Assembly: GCA_049968515.1 (NCBI GenBank)
Contig: JBMFQR010000015.1
Location: 1-48,049 of the forward strand
From: JAOACQ01 sp049968515
GTDB lineage: Bacteria; Spirochaetota; Brevinematia; Brevinematales; JAOACQ01
DNA length: 48,049 bases
Reading direction: 5' to 3'
Part shown: positions 41,227 to 48,049 of the stretch, in pieces
Layout of the letters: every line of letters begins with the position of its first letter
How positions within the stretch are numbered: the stretch's first letter is position 1
Program-made: the position numbers and the translations under genes
Notes under the pieces: model-generated
What the model was told of the DNA's origin: nothing
Seen by the model: only the letters and a program-made list of their open reading frames with translations
Databases searched by the model: none

Positions 41227-42489
41227 TTAAATCAAATTGTTTATATAGCTTCTGGTGTAATTGATATTATTCTTTTCAAAAAAATCAATCAGTATTTCAA
41301 GTCTTTTTAAGGCAATTAGTTCTTCATTCCTTGTGATTTTTCTTGCACTAATCCCCGGATAATTTTTAAAAATACTGACCTGTGCTATTTTCGGGATAAG
41401 TGTAATGTTGTCCTTTAGAAAAGTCAAGGTTTCTTGAAATTCCACTTCTGTCTCATCGGGATAACCAACTATAAGACTTACCTCAAAGTGAATTTTTTCC
41501 CGATTTAATTTCTTGAAAAACTCCCTTGCTTCAGATGTGTTAAACCTCTTCCCCATTTTTTTAAGCAATGTGTCAGAACCAGACTCAAGACCAATAAAGA
41601 GATTTATACAACCTGAACTTTTCATCTTATAGAATATCTCTTCGTTCATTTCTTTCTTAATTCCAATCTGGGCATCCCAGATTATATCAAGCTTTTTTTC
41701 TATAATTCTCTCCATCAAATTCTCAAAAAGCTTAAGATTTGCATTTAACATTGAGTCATAAAAGGTAAACCATTTTGTTTTGTAATTTTTTATGTAATAT
41801 TCAATTGCTTCAATTGCAAGGTTTAGGTTGCAGCTTTTGTATCTCTTATAAAGCAATCTTTCACTGCAGAAATTACATCTATTTATACAACCTCTTCCAA
41901 ACATTATGGGAAGTGAGTTTTTCCTTGAGTATAAATCCAAATCAAAACCTTCAAATCTTGGGTAAAAATCAATAGATTTCATTTCTTCAAAAATGAAGAT
42001 ATTATTATCAGCTATTTTATGAAGAATTTTATAGAGGGGTATTTCTCCCTCACCTACTACAATATAGTCAGCTTCTGGATAATCAAGCCTGTTTATGTAA
42101 GAGCTAAATACCTCAGGACCACCCAAAAGGATTTTTAGTAAAGGGAAATGCCTTTTTATAAAATTAATAGTTTTTAACGTAAATGTCCTGTTAATATTAA
42201 ATATCGAAAATCCAGCAAAATCAATCTTATTTCTTTCAATAATATTTAATATTTCCTCAAAATAGCCATAATAGTTTGAAAAAAAATAGTTGAAAAACTC
42301 TTCTTCCGTCAATTCTTTTTGAATCGTCCATTTCTTTTTCATACTGTCAGGTGCACTTCCAAAAAGTCTTACATTTAAGTCATAAAAGTAAGCTTTCTCG
42401 TTAATAAATGACAGGAGATAAGCAGGTCCTAATGGTGGAAGTCTTTCCCAGAGAGGCGGGCATAGAATATGAAGATAGTTACCTTGCAT
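41227..42489 (-). CDS. B12-binding-domain radical SAM protein
   Basis: About 420 residues. The N-terminal cobalamin-binding-like domain (PPLGPAYLLSFI, then LLGGPEVFSSYINRL and YIVVGEGEIPLYKIL) precedes a radical SAM core with GRGCINRCNFCSE, the CxxxCxxC cluster. A SAM-region GLESGSDTLLKKMGKRFN follows. The product is unknown; members methylate or rearrange diverse substrates. ATG 42489 is the first start outside the tRNA; an upstream in-frame start lies within tRNA-Pro and is rejected. No clear ribosome binding site is seen, so the start is provisional. Confidence 0.82.
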   Translation of the reverse strand: MQGNYLHILCPPLWERLPPLGPAYLLSFINEKAYFYDLNVRLFGSAPDSMKKKWTIQKELTEEEFFNYFFSNYYGYFEEILNIIERNKIDFAGFSIFNINRTFTLKTINFIKRHFPLLKILLGGPEVFSSYINRLDYPEADYIVVGEGEIPLYKILHKIADNNIFIFEEMKSIDFYPRFEGFDLDLYSRKNSLPIMFGRGCINRCNFCSERLLYKRYKSCNLNLAIEAIEYYIKNYKTKWFTFYDSMLNANLKLFENLMERIIEKKLDIIWDAQIGIKKEMNEEIFYKMKSSGCINLFIGLESGSDTLLKKMGKRFNTSEAREFFKKLNREKIHFEVSLIVGYPDETEVEFQETLTFLKDNITLIPKIAQVSIFKNYPGISARKITRNEELIALKRLEILIDFFEKNNINYTRSYINNLI

Positions 42490-42500
42490 AATAAAAAAAT

Positions 42501-42576
42501 TCGGAGTGGCCAGATTTGAACTGGCGGCCCCTACCACCCCAAGGTAGTGCGCTAAACCAAACTGCGCTACACTCCG
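42501..42576 (-). tRNA. tRNA-Pro (GGG)
   Basis: The minus strand folds as a tRNA: acceptor CGGAGTG/CACTCCG with discriminator A, D arm with AGCGCAGTTTGG, anticodon stem CTACC/GGTAG around loop TTGGGGT giving anticodon GGG, and T arm GCCAG TTCAAAT CTGGC. CCA is not encoded, so a CCA-adding enzyme is required. Confidence 0.95.
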
Positions 42577-42586
42577 AAGATAATAT

Positions 42587-42615
42587 ATTTTAAATTAAAA
42601 AGAAGAGATTGTCAA
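42587..42615 (-). promoter_or_regulatory. Promoter of tRNA-Pro
   Basis: On the minus strand: -35 TTGACA (42610-42615), 17-base spacer, -10 TAAAAT (42587-42592), ten bases before the tRNA 5' end. Confidence 0.75.
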
Positions 42616-42689
42616 TATTAAATTTGAGGCTTATTAATTCCCCACACTTTTAAAAATTCATTGAAGTATTTAGGAAGTAAAAAATGAAC

Positions 42690-44402
42690 TTATTTCTTTA
42701 GAAAAGTGGTTTCAAAATTAAATTTAACCCTGTCAAGACTTAAATTTTTATAAGGAATTGGTGTCAAATTTGTTGTAAAAATGCTTTCACCATAGGTTTT
42801 AACCATAGCTCCAATACCTGCTACATCAATTGCTGTTGGCAAAATATCGAGTTGAGACATTAAGTTTGTAATATAATTTTTTCTTTTGTAAGGTGAACTT
42901 TTAGCAGGAATAAAGAAAAATGGAACCAGCTCTATTCTTTCACCATTTATTGAAATTATAGATGAATTTGAAAGACCCGGTGTATGATCACCAATGATCA
43001 TAATATGAGTGTCAGGAAGATTTTTAGCTAAAAAAGTTACAAAATTACTTAATTCTCTGTCTACATACGAAATAGCATTCCAGTAGTAAGCAATTGGATT
43101 ATTTTCTACCAGAAGCTCTTTTATATTTTCATTTGTATAATTATATACCTTTAGCACATGATCAAAAGGACCATGAGAACTCATCGTGATGACATAATAA
43201 AAATAGAGAGGTTTTTCAGTCATTACTTTTCTTTTTATATATTCAAACATTTCACCATCAGGTGCTCCCCACCATTTTCTTTTAAGTCCCATTTCATTCA
43301 TATCCAAAAATTTATTAAATCCCATCCTTGATAAAGTATTTCTTCTGTCAAAATAACTTCCTTCATTGTTGTGAAATGCTATAGTTTTGAAGTTGTTTTT
43401 GTTGAAAATATGAGCCATTGATTGTGGAAAATCATAACTTTTAAGATTATAAAGAGGAACTTTATCAGAAGCTTCTATGGCATTGAGTATTGAAAAATCT
43501 GCATCAGTAGTTGCTCCAATCCCATGATAAACAACAGCATAAGGACAAAACCAACTATTTGTAGTTAATGAGTAGAGAAAAGGAGCAATATGTTTATTCT
43601 TGTATGAAGAAAAAACTGCATTGCTATCGAGAGATTCAATCTGAATAAGTATTAGATTATATTTTTTATTCTTTCCATTAAAAACCTTTTCAGGCCCATA
43701 ATTAACGAATTTCTTTATAACCTTTTCCTCCTGAAAGCCAATAAAAAACGTACTCAGCGCTGTTAATGTTACTCCATATCTTCTTACCATTTCTTGTGTA
43801 TTACGTTTATGTGCAGCACTAACATTAGTTATAAAATCGATAAGCGATGTAGACTTTCTTAGCAAATAGATCTCTCTTGCAAATAATAAAACCGAACAAA
43901 ATACGAATCCGGCAAATTGTATACTACGTATCTTATAAAAATTATTTTTTAACGAAAGGTAAAAAGATCTGTTAAATAAAAAAACAAGTGGCAGAAGATC
44001 AATAATAGGAATGAAAAAAGTTCTTAGATAGATGCTGAATTTAATAGTAGAGACGGCCTGAATTCCTTCGATGAAATTGTGAAATTGTGGAGTAAGAAAA
44101 AAGTAATTATTAAAATAGCGGTAAAAATGTATATAAATCAAAATAAATAAATATTCAAAAAAAAAATAAAGTAACATTCCCCCCCTGAATCTAAGAAAAA
44201 CAAAAAGTATAAGATAGGATGTAAATAAATAAAAAATAGATGTAAATAAAAGCTGGTTAATAAAAGATTTTAAACCATCTTTAAGAACAAATGAATTAAT
44301 AATATAACTGAAGAGAAGCATTTTAATCAATCTTAGAAGAAGGTAAAGCAACACAAAAAGAAAAAGATTCTTTTCAAAAAATAAAACCAGTCTTTTTATC
44401 AT
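42690..44402 (-). CDS. LtaS-like membrane phosphoglycerol/phosphoethanolamine transferase (sulfatase fold)
   Basis: A 570-residue protein with five or six N-terminal membrane helices (to about 195), then an alkaline-phosphatase-superfamily extracellular domain. Metal and nucleophile regions are visible: LIQIESLDS, GIGATTDADFSILNA (Thr nucleophile as in LtaS), HGPFDH and IIGDHTPGL. Relatives add glycerol-phosphate or phosphoethanolamine to envelope glycans. In a diderm the likely target is LPS or a periplasmic glycan, not lipoteichoic acid. The gene is very AT-rich and heads the envelope-glycan region. Confidence 0.85.
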   Translation of the reverse strand: MIKRLVLFFEKNLFLFVLLYLLLRLIKMLLFSYIINSFVLKDGLKSFINQLLFTSIFYLFTSYLILFVFLRFRGGMLLYFFFEYLFILIYIHFYRYFNNYFFLTPQFHNFIEGIQAVSTIKFSIYLRTFFIPIIDLLPLVFLFNRSFYLSLKNNFYKIRSIQFAGFVFCSVLLFAREIYLLRKSTSLIDFITNVSAAHKRNTQEMVRRYGVTLTALSTFFIGFQEEKVIKKFVNYGPEKVFNGKNKKYNLILIQIESLDSNAVFSSYKNKHIAPFLYSLTTNSWFCPYAVVYHGIGATTDADFSILNAIEASDKVPLYNLKSYDFPQSMAHIFNKNNFKTIAFHNNEGSYFDRRNTLSRMGFNKFLDMNEMGLKRKWWGAPDGEMFEYIKRKVMTEKPLYFYYVITMSSHGPFDHVLKVYNYTNENIKELLVENNPIAYYWNAISYVDRELSNFVTFLAKNLPDTHIMIIGDHTPGLSNSSIISINGERIELVPFFFIPAKSSPYKRKNYITNLMSQLDILPTAIDVAGIGAMVKTYGESIFTTNLTPIPYKNLSLDRVKFNFETTFLKK

Positions 44403-44689
44403 AAAATGATATTATAAAACAAACTGAAAATAATTGCAAACTCAAGTTATTTTAAAATAGATATATTTAAAATCTGAGTTGATCAATTATCTTTTATTTA
44501 TATATATTTCACGTAGATAGTCAGTATGTGAAAGTTGCCTTCACAACCTTACACATTGCCTATCTAAATTGAAGGCCTTTAACTAGAAATCGAGATGTTA
44601 TGCTTAAAAGATTCAGTGTAAGATTGAAATTTAGGTCATTTTATTTTAAAATATGTAAATGTTAATTTAAAGTAGAAAGGGGTACGGCT
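44403..44689. other. Intergenic spacer between divergent envelope genes
   Basis: About 290 AT-rich bases with no ORF I credit. Several short inverted pairs occur (for example TAGATAG/CTATCTA around 44515-44565), too short to call. A ribosome-binding-like GAAAGGGGT at about 44675-44683 belongs to the gene that follows. Confidence 0.4.
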
Positions 44690-44716
44690 ATTTTTTTTAT
44701 AAAAAGTTTCTGGGGA

Positions 44717-46486
44717 TTGTTTTATTTAACCTTTTTAGCTGGCTTTGTCCTGATTAGGTTACTTAAATATGAATCATCGGTGCTCCGTGAGCTTCTTGTA
44801 AGTTTTGGATTAAGCCTATTTATAAATTACACATTTACGTATATTCTGGCTATTACAAATTTGATTTCTTCTTTATCTTACTTTATTTTTTCGTTTTTTT
44901 TATCAATCCTTTTGGTTATAGCCTTAATAAAGGAAAAAGAAAGAATTTCAAAAGATTTGTTTTTAATATCTTTAGCTATATTTGCTCTTATATTCTTATG
45001 GTTACTAAATCAATTTGTTGCAAAATCTGGCAGTATACCATGGGGAGCTGATGATCTTTTTGGCTGGAATGGCTGGGCAATGAACTGGTATCTAAAAAAG
45101 CCTGTTTTTTCTCAAGGTAGTTTTTATCCACAGATGTTACCCATTACCTGGGCAATCTCATATTTCTTTAGTGAGAGTGAAAAAATTTTCTTCTTTTCAA
45201 GAAGCATTATGCCTTATTTCTTCTTTGGAATTATACTTTTCGGAATTGATAACTTCTGGCAAAAAAAAAAAACAGTGGTTTCTTTCTTTGGGGCTCTAAG
45301 TTTACTCTGGCTTTTTTTAGTATGGAGAGAGTATCCGAGAATGACCCAGGGGCTTGCAGATATACCTTCTGCCTTTTTTGCATTTTCATCCTTTATGCTA
45401 CTTCTTGAAACGATTGAGAAAGATAAGGATAAAACCTTGCCCTATGGAATTTCTATACTTCTTGCAACTGCAAGTGCTCTTACAAAACAATATGGAGTAG
45501 TTTATTATGCCGGGTTTTTTATTATTATGCTAATATTTATTGTAAAATACAGTTATAATAAGAGAGAAAATACTAATCTTAAAAAGCTTTCCTTATTTAT
45601 ATTAATCTCAGTTATTTTATTATCAAGCTGGTATATTTATGGCTTTTTTGTGAATAAATATCATACAAATACAGAAGCAATGATTTCAATAGGTCCATTT
45701 GCGGATTATAAATATAATATTACCAGAAGCAAAAATATTCTTGAAAGTTTCTTTCATTCTATTAATTTATTATCTGGATATTTTAAATCACCATTGATTC
45801 TTTTAATAGTTTTTTTACTCTCCCTTCTTGGTATATTTATATGGCCTTTTTCTCTTGTTTTCATACTAATAATACTTCCAGCATACCTTTTGTGGGCACT
45901 TTTAATAGCGTATAGCATAAGGAATTTTTCTATTGGACTTCTATTTTTAATTTTTCAGAGTGGTGTAGGTATAAGCTTCATATGGGAGAAATTAAAAATC
46001 AAGCTTGAAAATAACTTTTTCCAGAATTTTTCAGACAAATTCCTACAAATTTATAAAATTTTGCTTAAATATTCTAGCTTATTACTTATAGTTGCAATCT
46101 CAATAGTTCTTGCTTTTAACTTCATTTTTACTGAAGAAAAACTATCCAAAAAGCAAAATGAAAGGATGAAACTTTATCTTGGTGATCACAGAGATGTTAA
46201 CGCTATGCTATATAATTACTTAAAAAGCAACCCAGAAGCAATTGTATATACTGATTATCCTTTTATAAGATATTTTCCAGAAATAAAGTATATTGAAAAC
46301 AGCCTTACAAATCTACAAAATCTTAAAGAAACAATTAAAACCAATAGCAATATCGTTTTTCTCATAATTACTGGCTTATCTAAAAGCCACATATCAAAGG
46401 ATTGTGAGGATTTTATAAGTACGAACAAAATATTTAAAAAAGTAGATAATTCACAAAATGGATATCTTATTGAATTGAAGTATTGA
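44717..46486 (+). CDS. GT-C type membrane glycosyltransferase-like protein
   Basis: About 589 residues with ten or more membrane helices. The first large loop has WGADDLFGWNGWAMNWYLKK with the acidic pair expected of GT-C enzymes. A later QGLADIPSAFFAF and a soluble C-terminal tail with YTDYPFIRYFPEIKY resemble ArnT/PMT-type or O-antigen pathway transferases. The start is unclear: TTG 44717 lacks spacing to a ribosome binding site, while the frame is open upstream to a GAAAGGGGT site that has no standard start codon after it. It is probably part of an envelope glycan cluster. Confidence 0.75.
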   Translation: MFYLTFLAGFVLIRLLKYESSVLRELLVSFGLSLFINYTFTYILAITNLISSLSYFIFSFFLSILLVIALIKEKERISKDLFLISLAIFALIFLWLLNQFVAKSGSIPWGADDLFGWNGWAMNWYLKKPVFSQGSFYPQMLPITWAISYFFSESEKIFFFSRSIMPYFFFGIILFGIDNFWQKKKTVVSFFGALSLLWLFLVWREYPRMTQGLADIPSAFFAFSSFMLLLETIEKDKDKTLPYGISILLATASALTKQYGVVYYAGFFIIMLIFIVKYSYNKRENTNLKKLSLFILISVILLSSWYIYGFFVNKYHTNTEAMISIGPFADYKYNITRSKNILESFFHSINLLSGYFKSPLILLIVFLLSLLGIFIWPFSLVFILIILPAYLLWALLIAYSIRNFSIGLLFLIFQSGVGISFIWEKLKIKLENNFFQNFSDKFLQIYKILLKYSSLLLIVAISIVLAFNFIFTEEKLSKKQNERMKLYLGDHRDVNAMLYNYLKSNPEAIVYTDYPFIRYFPEIKYIENSLTNLQNLKETIKTNSNIVFLIITGLSKSHISKDCEDFISTNKIFKKVDNSQNGYLIELKY

Positions 46487-46546
46487 GTCGAAAAGAAAAA
46501 TAGATTATTAAGTCTATTTATATATAAAGAAAGCTGGCAGCACCTT

Positions 46547-47878
46547 TTATTTCGTTTTCCTATTTGTAAATAAAAAACTCACCACAAACCCAGTAATAAA
46601 CATAAGAAAAGTTATAACTATAAAATAAGGCTTAAGTATGTTAGATTTTATAGTGAAAATAATATTTCCCGAACTTGTATTAATTCTATAAACATTCCCA
46701 GAATATAAATGAGCAATAAGTGTATTTTTAATATTAAAAGTCCCTCTGGTTGTTATCCAGTTTATATTATTTGCTGCAATAAACTTTTCTGGCAATTTGT
46801 ATTTTTGACTGTCATTATTAACAGAAAACTGAAATAAAAAAAAGCCAAAGTTGTGTGAATATGGATTTCTTGGAATCCAGGGTAGCATATCTTCTAAAAG
46901 CAATCTATTTAATCTTACATTATTAATTTTATTCTTTGATTTTTCCATTTCAATTTTATTTCTTTTAGAATAACGCACCATTTTTTTGCTTAAACCTTTC
47001 CAGAATTCATTTTCTTCAAGAAGCTTGTTTATAGAATTAAGAAATCTTTCATCAGATTCAAAGACATCTTTACCCATCGATGATAATTTATCCTTTATAA
47101 GAATTGAGAAATCATTATAATTAAAGAACTTTGAAAACCTTTCTCTTAATATCCTTGCTTCAGACAAGTTAAAATAGGTTTCTGATATATTGTATTTGCT
47201 TTCCAATGAAAAATAAAGTATGTTATTAGTAATATAAAGAGGGACAATATCTTCATAACCATAGAGTCCTCTTCCTACATTATAAAAAACAACTCCTCCA
47301 TCTTTAATTTTTATATCCTTTTCTGAAATTTTAATTTCTGCTCCAAGTAATTTTATATTTCCTTTACTAACGTTACCTACAATCAGGAAAATAAAAACCG
47401 CCAAGGTTGCCAATAAAATCCCTGCCAAAAAAGAAGGTAAAACACCCTTCTTCGAGATAATATCATTTATAATTTCACCTTGAGAATTTTCAGAATATAA
47501 ACACACTGGGAAAAGTAGAGCAATATGATTCCAGTAGTAAACCCTAAGCAGATTCTGGTTAAACATCAAAAGAAATGTTTCAAGAATAAATCCAGTTAAA
47601 AAAGCAAGAATCCACAATTTGCCCGATAAGCCTTTTCTTTTATAATTCTTAAGTATGAATAAAGTTGAAGAAATAAATATAAAGCCAATCAGAAAACAAC
47701 CAATAACTCCAAGACCAACCAGCACTTCAAGTATAACCATAGAACCTTCATATTTTTTGACTTCAATATTATTAACAGGCTTTCTACCTAAAAATGAGGC
47801 AGCAATATCAGAAGAAATCCCACCTAAGGATACACTTATAAAAGGATGTCTTAAAAGAACCTCAAGTGTATTTCTCAT
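46547..47878 (-). CDS. O-antigen-ligase/polymerase-like protein, N-terminally truncated
   Basis: A 443-residue frame from ATG 47878. Residues 1-140 match the C-terminal half of Wzy_C/WaaL-type proteins: LLRHPFISVSLGG (the HPxxGVG region), then membrane helices with EVLVGLGVIGCFLIGFIF. After a further helix (about 150-170) a 250-residue extracytoplasmic domain and a final helix follow. The six or more N-terminal helices of the family are missing. Coding similarity continues about 20 codons upstream (EARAFLSYSYIERLEN) to an in-frame stop at about 47951. It may be a broken gene or an unusual short form. Confidence 0.6.
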   Translation of the reverse strand: MRNTLEVLLRHPFISVSLGGISSDIAASFLGRKPVNNIEVKKYEGSMVILEVLVGLGVIGCFLIGFIFISSTLFILKNYKRKGLSGKLWILAFLTGFILETFLLMFNQNLLRVYYWNHIALLFPVCLYSENSQGEIINDIISKKGVLPSFLAGILLATLAVFIFLIVGNVSKGNIKLLGAEIKISEKDIKIKDGGVVFYNVGRGLYGYEDIVPLYITNNILYFSLESKYNISETYFNLSEARILRERFSKFFNYNDFSILIKDKLSSMGKDVFESDERFLNSINKLLEENEFWKGLSKKMVRYSKRNKIEMEKSKNKINNVRLNRLLLEDMLPWIPRNPYSHNFGFFLFQFSVNNDSQKYKLPEKFIAANNINWITTRGTFNIKNTLIAHLYSGNVYRINTSSGNIIFTIKSNILKPYFIVITFLMFITGFVVSFLFTNRKTK

Positions 47879-47944
47879 ATTTTCAAGCCTTTCAATATAA
47901 GAATAAGATAAGAAGGCTCTGGCTTCTTTTTCTAAGTAATTTAT

Positions 47945-47963
47945 ACCTCCCTATCTTATTATA
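47945..47963 (-). promoter_or_regulatory. -10 box and Shine-Dalgarno-like site before the truncated ligase gene
   Basis: On the minus strand a TATAAT (47958-47963) is followed by GGGAGGT (47945-47951), as if serving a start codon near 47940, but only ATA, AAT and TAC codons follow in the ligase frame. The remaining bases to 48049 are AT-rich without a gene. Confidence 0.35.
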
Positions 47964-48049
47964 TTTGTCAAGTTTTTTTCAATATTTTTTTAAAAAATTT
48001 TTTAACCTTCCGTTTTTCCCTATCATAAGGCTTACATGCTATACCTTAT

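Noticed and set aside
42490..42537. N-terminal extension of the radical SAM protein
   Set aside because: The upstream ATG lies inside tRNA-Pro; the peptide is only translated tRNA sequence.
44515..44640. Short inverted pairs as a mobile element or RNA gene
   Set aside because: Stems of only six or seven bases with long loops, not better than expected in AT-rich spacer.
1..48049. CRISPR array
   Set aside because: No set of regularly spaced direct repeats is present anywhere; the only exact repeats are the two contig-overlap duplications.

Overview
The window is about 48 kb of AT-rich bacterial chromosome. It is densely coding, with small operons on both strands and four runs of 99 N. The organism looks like an anaerobic diderm. 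Lipid A synthesis (lpxD), a SurA-like chaperone and a LolA-like protein indicate an outer membrane. Ferritin, superoxide reductase, rubrerythrin and a PerR-like regulator are the usual oxygen defence of anaerobes. GreA carries a very long N-terminal extension (903 residues in total), a form I associate with spirochaetes and some deep-branching phyla. I cannot place the genome more precisely from sequence alone.

Layout. 1-745: mostly non-coding, with a patch of unusually high G+C. 746-2407: a solitary OLD-family nuclease. 2408-6186: a decayed VIT1-type ferritin-like fragment, then a minus-strand group made of a SurA-like protein, an ABC ATPase (both cut by an N gap) and a large GH57 glycosidase. 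6477-14069: HD hydrolase, purU, Gfo/Idh oxidoreductase, DedA, aat, an aminotransferase broken by an N gap, and tex. 14137-14268: a MITE-like inverted repeat. 14332-17163: an oxygen-stress operon (ferritin, PerR-like, desulfoferrodoxin, rubrerythrin, a mini membrane protein, a periplasmic SOR-like protein, DUF2892) behind a consensus promoter and a PerR-type operator. 17413-22739: yidC-mnmE, and opposite them the MEMO, cdaA and ybbR genes. 22740-24247: a graveyard holding a frameshifted lipoprotein gene, a second fragment and a 128-bp copy of the GH57 gene end.

24248-34860: coaD-pta, then a long co-directional run of TPR protein, PfkB kinase, giant GreA, DUF2723 membrane protein, small membrane protein, CBS protein and metG. 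34913-41176: glgA facing a group of single-domain RnfB-like Fe-S protein, lipoprotein, lpxD and rsmA, then a LolA-like protein and an orphan ABC ATPase. 41227-48049: a B12-radical SAM protein, tRNA-Pro(GGG), and an even more AT-rich envelope-glycan region with an LtaS-like phosphotransferase, a GT-C membrane protein and an N-terminally truncated O-antigen-ligase-like protein.

Assembly caveats. Two N runs (3971-4069 and 9370-9468) are flanked by the same 78 bp on both sides, so they are unmerged overlaps that insert 59 false codons into intact genes. The other two (5513-5611 and 11080-11178) hide real missing sequence and create a false gene fusion and a false short aminotransferase. The most interesting biology is the oxygen-stress operon with its unusual membrane and periplasmic members.
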